DNA of 64,000 nucleotides from Sphingomonas oleivorans (lineage in GTDB: Bacteria > Pseudomonadota > Alphaproteobacteria > Sphingomonadales > Sphingomonadaceae), in assembly GCF_003050615.1 (NCBI RefSeq), contig NZ_NWBU01000018.1, positions 62,001-126,000 on the forward strand, read 5' to 3'. Shown here piece by piece: positions 33,584 through 40,799 of the stretch (its first letter is position 1; each line of letters opens with the position of its first letter). Under the pieces are notes generated by a model. The model did not search any database. It saw only the letters and a program-made list of their open reading frames with translations, and was not told where the DNA came from. A program made the translations under genes and the position numbers.

Positions 33584-34309
33584 GTGAATTCCGACGGGTC
33601 GCCGCCCGGGTCCGTCTCGACGCCTTCACAGGCGGAGGCGCGACCCGGCCGGCGGCCCTGTTCGGCCTATCTCCCCCCGCCGGCTGGCGGGCGTCTGCCC
33701 GTCGTCCAGCGCTGGATGATCCTGCTCCTCGCGCTCGTCATCTTGGCGACGAGCTGGGGCGCGCTCTACCCGCGCAACACCTATCTCCAGCATGGGCCGA
33801 CAGCGGTGCTGCTGCTCGCCGCCATTCCCGTACTCCGCCGCTGGCCGCTCAGCGATGCGGCGGTCGGCTGCATCTTCGTCTTCTTCCTGCTCCATTCGAT
33901 CGGCGCGCGGTACAGCTATTCCTTCGTGCCCTATGACGATTGGGCGCGGGCGATCTTCGCGCACGATATCAGCGGAAGTTTCGGCTTCACCCGCAATCAT
34001 TATGACCGGCTCGTCCATCTCTGCTTCGGCCTGCTCGCCATCCGGCCGGTGCGCGAGATAGCGAGCCGCCATTTCGGCATGAGCCCCCGCGCGGCGCTCT
34101 ATGTCGCGCCCGCGTTCGTCCTGACGTGCAGCGCGCTCTACGAAATAATCGAATGGCTGGTGGCGGTGATCATGAGCCCCGCCGATGCCGAAGCCTATAA
34201 TGGGCAGCAGGGCGATATGTTCGATGGCCAGAAGGACATGGCGCTCGCAGCCCTCGGCACGATCCTCGCCACGCTGTGGAGCCGGCGATCGGCGCGGCAG
34301 CAAGCCTGA
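33584..34309 (+). CDS. DUF2238 family membrane protein
   Basis: 241 aa from GTG 33584; an ATG at 33716 (MILLLALVILATSWG) is an equally good start and would remove a 44-residue polar leader. Seen: about five membrane segments, with the family patterns DWARAIFAHDISG, HYDRLVHLCFGLL and ALYEIIEWLVAV, and a late QQGDMFDGQKDMALAALG. Similar to YjdF-type proteins of unknown function. Starts 4 bases after asd. Confidence 0.75.
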   Translation: MNSDGSPPGSVSTPSQAEARPGRRPCSAYLPPPAGGRLPVVQRWMILLLALVILATSWGALYPRNTYLQHGPTAVLLLAAIPVLRRWPLSDAAVGCIFVFFLLHSIGARYSYSFVPYDDWARAIFAHDISGSFGFTRNHYDRLVHLCFGLLAIRPVREIASRHFGMSPRAALYVAPAFVLTCSALYEIIEWLVAVIMSPADAEAYNGQQGDMFDGQKDMALAALGTILATLWSRRSARQQA

Positions 34310-34376
34310 CCGGCTCGACAGGCCGGCGCTTCCGGGCTACCGGCGGGGACGACCTCGCACCAGCGGACGAACGCCC

Positions 34377-35150
34377 TTGGCAAGCCTCCCGACCGAAGCC
34401 GCCCTCCATCATTTCACCGCCGATGACGGGGTGGAACTCGCCTGGCATGAGATGGGGCCGGCGGGCGGCTGGCCCGTGGTGCTGATCCACGGACTTTTTT
34501 CTAACGCCTTCACCAACTGGATCCGCTACGGCCATGCCGCCAAGCTGGTCGGGCAGGGCTTCCGGGTGATCATGCCCGATCTGCGCGGCCATGGCGACAG
34601 CGCCGCGCCGCATGATCCGGCCTTTTATCCGCCCGATGTGCTGGCGGCGGACGGCTTCGCGCTCCTCCGCCATCTCGGCCTTGGCGACTATGATCTGGGC
34701 GGCTATTCGCTCGGCGGGCGGACGACGATGCGGATGCTGGTGATGGGTGCCGCGCCGCGCCGCGCGGTGGTGGCGGGCATGGGGCTCAGGGGCGTGCTCG
34801 ATACGGGCCGGCGCGCTGCCTTCTTCCGCGACATGCTCAGGGGCTTCGGCACGCATCCGCGCGGATCGGCCGCCTGGATGGCCGAGGCCTTCCTGAAGAC
34901 CACCGGCGGCGATCCTTTGGCGCTGCTGCCCTTGCTCGACAGCTTCGTCGACACGCCGGAGGAGGATCTGACGGCGATCGGGACGCCGGTGCTGGTGGTC
35001 GCGGGCGCCGAGGATGACGATAATGGCTCGGCAGCGGAGCTGGCGGAGACTCTGCCGCGCGCGCTCTATGTCGAAATCCCCGGCAACCATATGAGTGCGG
35101 TGCTCAAGCCCGAGCTCGGCGACGCGATCCGCTCCTTCCTCAGCGACTGA
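34377..35150 (+). CDS. Alpha/beta hydrolase
   Basis: 257 aa if the TTG at 34377 is used; no ATG lies near the N-terminus of the domain, so the start is uncertain. Seen: the oxyanion region VLIHGLFSNAFTNW, the PDLRGHGDSAAP loop, nucleophile Ser in LGGYSLGGRT, Asp in VLVVAGAEDDD and His in IPGNHMSAV. A complete catalytic triad of the alpha/beta-hydrolase fold. The substrate cannot be inferred. Convergent with the SDR gene, with 7 bases between. Confidence 0.85.
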   Translation: MASLPTEAALHHFTADDGVELAWHEMGPAGGWPVVLIHGLFSNAFTNWIRYGHAAKLVGQGFRVIMPDLRGHGDSAAPHDPAFYPPDVLAADGFALLRHLGLGDYDLGGYSLGGRTTMRMLVMGAAPRRAVVAGMGLRGVLDTGRRAAFFRDMLRGFGTHPRGSAAWMAEAFLKTTGGDPLALLPLLDSFVDTPEEDLTAIGTPVLVVAGAEDDDNGSAAELAETLPRALYVEIPGNHMSAVLKPELGDAIRSFLSD

Positions 35151-35157
35151 GCGAGGC

Positions 35158-36213
35158 CTATTCGGCCGCCATGTCATAGGCGGTCGGCATGTGCGGCTCC
35201 CGCCGCTCGCGCATCCTGCGCGCGCCGAACAGCGCGCCCGCGGCCGCGCCGCCGACGATTGCTGCGGTCGCAAGCGGGTGCATCTGCGCTTCGAGCGCCA
35301 GGCTGCGGTGGCGCACATAGGTCGGCCGGTTGCTGTCGATCCGTCCGTCCTGCCGTTCCTCGAACAGATTGTCCGCTGTGCCGCGCCCGGGTTCGGTCGC
35401 GATCGTCTGCGCCGGCTCGCCGAAGAATCTTTCCAGGATCCGATCGGCCGTGCGCGGCGCGATATTGCCGAGCTTGGTGATCAGATAGCCTTGGCCGCCC
35501 ACCGTCATTTCGCGCCTGGGATGTTCGGCCGCGAAGCAGATCGCCTTGGCGACGAGCCTCGGATCATAGACGATCGGAGGCACGCGGGCGGGCTGGTCCA
35601 TCTTGTTGCGGGCATGTTCGGAATAGGGCGTGTCCATGCTGGTGGGCTTGATCAGCGTCACCGAGATGGGGGCCTCGTCCATCTCCAGCTCCATCCGCAG
35701 CGTATCGGTGAAGCCGCGCAGGGCATGTTTCATCGCACTATAGGCACCTTGCAGCGGAATGGCGCGCTCCGACAGGACGGAGCCGATATTGATCAGCGCG
35801 CCGCCGCGCTGCCTCAGCTGATCGGCCGCGACCAGCGATGCCTGTACCGTCCCGAAATAGCCGACGTCGAACAGCCGCTTATGCTCCTCCATCGTCGTGT
35901 CGGTCAGCCGGGCATAGACCGCGGCGGCGGCATTATTGACCCATGTGTCGAATCCGCCGAAGCGCTGCTCGGCCGCATTCGCGATCTTTTCGGCCGCGCC
36001 TTCCTCGGCAATGTCCACCGCCACGAAGGCGGCGCGCCCGCCCTTGGCACCGATATCGTCGACCGCCTTCTGCAATGCATCCTCGTTGCGCGCGGCGAGC
36101 AGGACGGCGGCACCCGCCTCGGCGGCATGGCGTGCGGCGGCGAGGCCGATGCCGCTCGATCCTCCGGTGATGACGATCGTCTGCTGCGCGATCGGCTTCA
36201 GCTTTACGGCCAT
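35158..36213 (-). CDS. SDR family oxidoreductase with C-terminal hydrophobic tail
   Basis: 351 aa from ATG 36213. Seen: the Rossmann motif VITGGSSGIGLAAA, NNAAAA in place of the usual NNAG, a conserved Ser in INIGSVLSE and the catalytic YSAMK. About 70 residues beyond the SDR core follow, ending in a small-residue hydrophobic stretch (LATAAIVGGAAAGALFGARR) that could insert in or associate with the membrane. Cofactor probably NADP(H); substrate unknown. Confidence 0.87.
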   Translation of the reverse strand: MAVKLKPIAQQTIVITGGSSGIGLAAARHAAEAGAAVLLAARNEDALQKAVDDIGAKGGRAAFVAVDIAEEGAAEKIANAAEQRFGGFDTWVNNAAAAVYARLTDTTMEEHKRLFDVGYFGTVQASLVAADQLRQRGGALINIGSVLSERAIPLQGAYSAMKHALRGFTDTLRMELEMDEAPISVTLIKPTSMDTPYSEHARNKMDQPARVPPIVYDPRLVAKAICFAAEHPRREMTVGGQGYLITKLGNIAPRTADRILERFFGEPAQTIATEPGRGTADNLFEERQDGRIDSNRPTYVRHRSLALEAQMHPLATAAIVGGAAAGALFGARRMRERREPHMPTAYDMAAE

Positions 36214-36326
36214 GATCAATCTCCCGCTGGGGCGTTGCATCCGCGCGGGAAAACGGGCCGAAGTCCCGGTCTTTCCGGGCCTTTCGACGAGCGGAAGGGC
36301 TTTTCGGCTGGCCTGTGCCGCCCCGC

Positions 36327-37775
36327 CTAGCGGAAGGGCGGCTCGTTGAACGCGCGCAGCTTGCGGCTGTGGAGTTGCGTGCCCGCCAGCTTCAGCTCGT
36401 CGATCGCCGCGATGCCGATCCTCAGATGCTCCGCGATCGCCCGCTCATAGAAGCGGTTGGCCTGTCCCGGCAGCTTGATCTCGCCATGGATCGGCTTGTC
36501 GGATACGCACAGCAAGGTGCCATAGGGCACGCGGAAGCGGAAACCCTGCGCCGCGAGCGTTGCCGATTCCATGTCGATCGCCACCGCGCGGGACTGGCTG
36601 AAGCGCAGCGCGGACTGGGTGTAGCGCAGCTCCCAATTGCGGTCGTCGGTGGTGACGACCGTGCCGGTCCGCATCCGCAGCTTCAGATTCTCGCGGCTCT
36701 CGCCCGATACGATTTCCGCCGCCTTGCTGAGCGCGAGCTGCACCTCGGCGATCGCCGGCACCGGGATTTCCGGCGGCAGCACATCGTCCAGCACATGGTC
36801 GTCGCGCAGATAGGCATGGGCCAGCACATAGTCGCCGATCCGCTGGCTGGGGCGCAGACCCCCGCAATGGCCGATCATCAGCCAGGCCTCGGGCCGCATC
36901 ACCGCCAGATGGTCGGTGATCGTCTTGGCGTTGGACGGCCCGACACCGATATTGACCAGCGTGATGCCCGATCCGTCCTTGGCGACGAGATGATAAGCCG
37001 GCATCTGGTGGCGCCGCCATGCGCTGTCGGCGATCGCCGCGTCGGGATTGGGATCGCCCGGCCGTATTTCCAGCCCGCCCGCGCCGCTCAGCATCACATA
37101 GGGCCCGTCCTCCGAAAGCTGGGTGCAGGCCCAGCGGACGAACTCGTCGACATAGCGGTGATAATTGGTGAAAAGGACGTAATTCTGCACATGCGCCGGC
37201 GGCGTGCCGGTATAGTGGCGCAGCCGGGCCAGGCTGAAATCCACCCGCGCCGCGTCGAACAGCGCCAGCGGACGGGGCTCGTCCGGTCCTGGCACCCACA
37301 GCCCGTCCGCCAGCTCGTCGCCAATCCGCTCCAACTCGGCCGCCGGGAAGATCCGCGCGAGCTCCACTGCGGCGGCGCTCGTCAGGTCCACATTATGCCC
37401 GGCGTCGAGCACATAGGGATAGGGAATCTCCTCGTCGCCGCGCGCGGTTTCCACCGTGGCGCCGAAATCATCGATCAGCATGTCGAGCTGCTCGGCGAGA
37501 TAGTTGCGGAACATGGCCGGCTGGGTCACGCTTACCGCATAATCGCCCGGTATGTTGAGCCGGCCATAGGCGCGGCCCAGCGGCCCTGGATTGCGATCCC
37601 CGTCATAGCGCAGCCGGATCTGCGGATAGGCGAAGGCGCCCGCCGCGCGCATGGCCGGATCGGGCCGTTCACCATGCTGGATATAGCGCGTGAGCGCGGT
37701 GCGCAGCGCCGCGACCGACTGGCGATAGATGCTGTCGAGCTCGTCGACGATGGCGAGGCTGGAGGGGCTCGGCAT
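36327..37775 (-). CDS. amn: AMP nucleosidase
   Basis: 482 aa from ATG 37775. Seen: an N-terminal regulatory domain with RPDPAMRAAGAFAYPQIRLR, then the nucleoside-phosphorylase-like catalytic domain (NIGVGPSNAKTITDHL, WLMIGHCGGLRPSQRIGDYV, VAIDMESATLAAQGFR, LCVSDKPIHGEIKLPG). Known reaction: hydrolyses AMP to adenine and ribose-5-phosphate. It follows the peroxiredoxin gene by 11 bases on the same strand. Confidence 0.93.
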   Translation of the reverse strand: MPSPSSLAIVDELDSIYRQSVAALRTALTRYIQHGERPDPAMRAAGAFAYPQIRLRYDGDRNPGPLGRAYGRLNIPGDYAVSVTQPAMFRNYLAEQLDMLIDDFGATVETARGDEEIPYPYVLDAGHNVDLTSAAAVELARIFPAAELERIGDELADGLWVPGPDEPRPLALFDAARVDFSLARLRHYTGTPPAHVQNYVLFTNYHRYVDEFVRWACTQLSEDGPYVMLSGAGGLEIRPGDPNPDAAIADSAWRRHQMPAYHLVAKDGSGITLVNIGVGPSNAKTITDHLAVMRPEAWLMIGHCGGLRPSQRIGDYVLAHAYLRDDHVLDDVLPPEIPVPAIAEVQLALSKAAEIVSGESRENLKLRMRTGTVVTTDDRNWELRYTQSALRFSQSRAVAIDMESATLAAQGFRFRVPYGTLLCVSDKPIHGEIKLPGQANRFYERAIAEHLRIGIAAIDELKLAGTQLHSRKLRAFNEPPFR

Positions 37776-37786
37776 GTAGCGGGCGC

Positions 37787-38269
37787 TCAGAGCTGGCCGA
37801 GGAGATAGTCGGCGCTGCTCACCCGGAATTCGCCCGGCGCTTCGACATTGAGCTGCTCGACCACGCCGTCCTTCACCAGCATCGAGAATCGCTTGCCGCG
37901 CACGCCCATGCCATGCGCGCTGGCGTCGAGCGTGAGGTCGATCGCCTTGACGAAATCGCCATTGCCGTCGGCAAGCAGCGTCACCTTGCTCTCCGCGCCC
38001 GCCTGTTTGCTCCAGGCGCCCATCACGAAGGCGTCGTTGACGGCGGTGCAGGCGATCTCGTCCACGCCCTTGGCCTTGATGGCATCCGCCTTGTCGATGA
38101 AGCCGGGCAGATGCTTGGCCGAGCAGGTCGGCGTGAAGGCGCCGGGCACGGAGAAGAGCGCAACCCTGCGGCCGGCGAAAAATTCCTTCGATCCGATCTT
38201 CTCCGGGCCCTCCGCCGTCATTTTGACGAAGGTCGTTTCGGGGAGGGAATCGCCTATGCCGATGGTCAT
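37787..38269 (-). CDS. Peroxiredoxin (Prx5/redoxin type)
   Basis: 160 aa from ATG 38269. Seen: the peroxidatic Cys49 in VPGAFTPTCSAKHLPGF and KGVDEIACTAVNDAFVMGAW, carrying a second cysteine. Known activity: reduces peroxides using thiol donors. First gene of a two-gene unit with amn. Confidence 0.92.
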   Translation of the reverse strand: MTIGIGDSLPETTFVKMTAEGPEKIGSKEFFAGRRVALFSVPGAFTPTCSAKHLPGFIDKADAIKAKGVDEIACTAVNDAFVMGAWSKQAGAESKVTLLADGNGDFVKAIDLTLDASAHGMGVRGKRFSMLVKDGVVEQLNVEAPGEFRVSSADYLLGQL

Positions 38270-38359
38270 GCCGCTGGTCCTTGTCCGATATGTCGGATCG
38301 GTTCCTATCAACCTCGCATCCTTCCCGAAAGAGCGACCGCAAGCGCGGGTGGCAACAAC

Positions 38360-38403
38360 GCATTCCCGACGCATTCCCGGCGCATTGCCGATGCATGGGC
38401 CGT
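38360..38403 (+). repeat. Four decaying 11-bp tandem repeats in the yqgE promoter region
   Basis: GCATTCCCGAC, GCATTCCCGGC, GCATTGCCGAT and GCATGGGCCGT follow one another without gaps, each more diverged than the last. They lie just upstream of, and touch, the putative -35 element of yqgE, between it and the divergent peroxiredoxin gene. Confidence 0.65.
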
Positions 38404-38431
38404 TGGATGCGGCGGAGCGGGTGCTTATAAT
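38403..38431 (+). promoter_or_regulatory. Sigma-70 promoter of yqgE, predicted leaderless
   Basis: TTGGAT at 38403-38408 and a perfect TATAAT at 38426-38431 are 17 bases apart. Six bases then separate the -10 from the ATG at 38438, so transcription should begin at or next to the start codon, giving a leaderless mRNA (inference). Confidence 0.65.
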
Positions 38432-38437
38432 AGGGCG

Positions 38438-38998
38438 ATGGATGCCTTCGCTTCGCTTGCCGGCCAATTGCTGCTCGCCATGCCGGGCATTGGCGATCCG
38501 CGCTTCGAGAAAGCGGTGATCGCCTTGTGCGCGCATGACGAAAGCGGTGCCGTCGGCATCGGCATCGGCCGCACCGTGCCGGGCCTCACCACCCATGGCC
38601 TTTTTTCGCAGCTCAATCTCGATCCCGGCGTCGCGCCCGACGTGCCCGTCTATGTCGGCGGCCCGGTCGAGCCGCAGCGCGGCTTCGTGCTGCACGCCGC
38701 CGACTGGAGCGGGGAGGATACGCTGCATGTCGGCGATCGCTGGTCGCTCACCAGCACGCTCGACGTGCTGCGCGCCATAGCGCGCGGGGAGGGGCCGTCG
38801 CGCTGGCTGGTGGCGCTGGGCTATGCGGGCTGGGGCGAGGGCCAGCTCGACGAGGAGATGAGCCGTCATGGCTGGTTTGCCACGACGGGCAATGAGGCGC
38901 TGATCTTCACGGAAGACGCTGCTGCGCGCTGGAAGCGGGCCTTTGCCGGCGCGGGAGTCGACACGCGGCTCCTCTCCAACGTCACGGGCCGTGCCTGA
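38438..38998 (+). CDS. YqgE/AlgH family protein
   Basis: 186 aa. Seen: the family start GQLLLAMPGIGDPRFEKAVI, then VYVGGPVEPQRGFVLH, and ALGYAGWGEGQLDEEMSRHG, diagnostic of UPF0301/DUF179. The function is not firmly known; AlgH has been tied to gene regulation in pseudomonads. No Shine-Dalgarno is visible, in keeping with the leaderless promoter proposed at 38403-38431. Confidence 0.9.
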   Translation: MDAFASLAGQLLLAMPGIGDPRFEKAVIALCAHDESGAVGIGIGRTVPGLTTHGLFSQLNLDPGVAPDVPVYVGGPVEPQRGFVLHAADWSGEDTLHVGDRWSLTSTLDVLRAIARGEGPSRWLVALGYAGWGEGQLDEEMSRHGWFATTGNEALIFTEDAAARWKRAFAGAGVDTRLLSNVTGRA

Positions 38999-39022
38999 TC
39001 CGCGGAGCGCCGCCGGGAAAAC

Positions 39023-39042
39023 ATATAAAGACATCTTTATAT
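39023..39042 (+). promoter_or_regulatory. Palindromic operator upstream of ahcY
   Basis: ATATAAAG-ACAT-CTTTATAT is a perfect eight-base inverted repeat, strongly AT-rich in a GC-rich setting, about 100 bases before ahcY. Its place suggests the site of a methionine-cycle repressor such as an ArsR-type SahR (inference from family knowledge; the motif match was not checked). Confidence 0.55.
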
Positions 39043-39068
39043 TTGCATTGGCGAGATCGGGCGATTAG

Positions 39069-39127
39069 GTGCGAGGGCAATCGGCCGCCCGGATCCTGTC
39101 CGGCGGCTTGCATGCATTCGCCCGCAC
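39069..39127 (+). promoter_or_regulatory. Structured 5' leader of ahcY
   Basis: GTGCGAGGGC at 39069-39078 can pair with GCCCGCAC at 39120-39127, enclosing a second hairpin (GCCGCCCGGA, TCCGGCGGC). The ribosome site GAGGAG begins at the very base of the outer stem. It looks able to control translation. It did not match the SAH or SAM-II riboswitch patterns I know. Confidence 0.35.
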
Positions 39128-39140
39128 GAGGAGAATATTC

Positions 39141-40553
39141 GTGGCCACCGCCCCCGTCGAAAGCTTCACCGACTATGTCGTCAGCGACATCGGCCTTGCC
39201 GAATATGGCCGCGCCGAGATCCGCATCGCCGAGACGGAGATGCCGGGCCTCATGGCGCTCCGCAAGGAATATGGCGCGTCGCAGCCGCTGAAGGGCGCGC
39301 GAATCACCGGCTCGCTCCACATGACGATCCAGACGGCGGTGCTGATCGAGACGCTGGTGGCGCTCGGCGCGGAAGTGCGCTGGGCCTCCTGCAACATCTT
39401 CTCGACGCAGGATCATGCCGCCGCCGCGATCGCCGCCGCCGGCATCCCCGTCTTCGCGGTGAAGGGCGAGACGCTCGCCGAATATTGGGACTATGTCGAA
39501 AAGATCTTCGACTGGGGCGATGGCACGACCGCCAACATGATCCTCGACGATGGCGGCGACGCCACCATGTTCGCGCTGTGGGCCGCCAAGCTCGAGGCGG
39601 GGCAGAGCTTCGCCGCGCCGGAGAATGACGAGGAAGTCGAATTCCAGCGCGTCGTGAAATCCTTCATCGCGAAGCGGCCCGGCTATATGACCGAGACGGT
39701 CAAGAGCATCCGCGGCGTCTCGGAGGAGACCACCACCGGCGTCCATCGTCTCTATGAGATTGCGAAGAAGGGCGAACTGCCCTTCCCGGCGATCAACGTA
39801 AACGATTCGGTCACCAAGTCGAAGTTCGACAATCTTTATGGCTGCAAGGAATCGCTGGTCGACGCGATCCGCCGCGCGACCGATGTGATGCTCGCCGGCA
39901 AGGTCGCGACCGTCGCCGGCTTCGGCGATGTCGGCAAGGGCTCGGCCGCCTCGCTCCGTAATGGCGGTGCGCGCGTGCTCGTTACCGAGATCGACCCCAT
40001 CTGCGCGCTGCAGGCGGCGATGGAGGGCTATGAGGTCGTGACGATGGAGGAGGCGGTCACCCGCTCGGACATCTTCGTGACGGCCACGGGCAATGCCGAC
40101 GTGATCACCGCCGAGCATATGGCGGCGATGAAGAATATGGCGATCGTCTGCAACATCGGCCATTTCGACAGCGAGATCCAGATTTCGGCGCTGTCCAACT
40201 ATAAGTGGACCGAGATCAAGCCGCAGGTCGATCTGGTCGAGTTCCCGGACGGCAAGCAGATCATCGTGCTGTCCAAGGGCCGCCTCGTGAACCTCGGCAA
40301 TGCGACGGGCCATCCCTCCTTCGTGATGTCCTCCAGCTTCACCAACCAGGTGCTCGCCCAGATCGAGCTTTGGACGAAGCCGGGCCAGTATAAGAATGAG
40401 GTGTTCGTCCTGCCGAAGCATCTCGACGAGAAGGTCGCCGCGCTCCATCTCGAGAAGCTGGGCGTCAAGCTCACCAAGCTCACCGAGAAGCAGGCCAATT
40501 ATATCGGCGTCTCGACCGAGGGCCCGTTCAAGCCGGATCATTATCGCTACTGA
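39141..40553 (+). CDS. ahcY: Adenosylhomocysteinase
   Basis: 470 aa, GTG start with GAGGAGA upstream; no better ATG exists. Seen: [15 protein letters not shown], the substrate loop [20 protein letters not shown], the NAD fold [15 protein letters not shown], and the C-terminal KPDHYRY that reaches the partner active site. Known reaction: splits S-adenosylhomocysteine to adenosine and homocysteine, removing the inhibitor of all SAM methyltransferases. A terminator follows about 60 bases after the stop. Confidence 0.97.
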   Translation: MATAPVESFTDYVVSDIGLAEYGRAEIRIAETEMPGLMALRKEYGASQPLKGARITGSLHMTIQTAVLIETLVALGAEVRWASCNIFSTQDHAAAAIAAAGIPVFAVKGETLAEYWDYVEKIFDWGDGTTANMILDDGGDATMFALWAAKLEAGQSFAAPENDEEVEFQRVVKSFIAKRPGYMTETVKSIRGVSEETTTGVHRLYEIAKKGELPFPAINVNDSVTKSKFDNLYGCKESLVDAIRRATDVMLAGKVATVAGFGDVGKGSAASLRNGGARVLVTEIDPICALQAAMEGYEVVTMEEAVTRSDIFVTATGNADVITAEHMAAMKNMAIVCNIGHFDSEIQISALSNYKWTEIKPQVDLVEFPDGKQIIVLSKGRLVNLGNATGHPSFVMSSSFTNQVLAQIELWTKPGQYKNEVFVLPKHLDEKVAALHLEKLGVKLTKLTEKQANYIGVSTEGPFKPDHYRY

Positions 40554-40616
40554 TCCCCGAACCCCTCTCCGCGCCGGTGCGCCGGCGGGGAAGGGGCGCC
40601 GGAATCACGGAAAATA

Positions 40617-40650
40617 AGGGCCTTCTCCCTCCGGAGAGGGCCCTTTTTCT
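40617..40650 (+). terminator. Rho-independent terminator of ahcY
   Basis: AGGGCCTTCTCC pairs with GGAGAGGGCCCT (one mismatch) around a four-base loop and is followed by TTTTTCTT. It separates ahcY from divL. The remaining 150 bases to divL hold no gene. Confidence 0.88.
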
Positions 40651-40799
40651 TGTCGCCGGCAGATCGACCAAGGGTTTCCGGTCCTTGTCCAGCGGCTTGC
40701 TCCAACCTCCTTATTCCCCTCGCGCCCCTTCCTGCTCTAGAACATCCGCATGCAGTCCTGTCCGCGTCCCGCGTGCGCTCCGCCCGCGAGGATAATCGA

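Noticed and set aside
39069-39127. SAH or SAM-II riboswitch in the ahcY leader
   Set aside because: The paired elements are real, but the conserved loop sequences of those classes are not seen; kept only as an unclassified structured leader.
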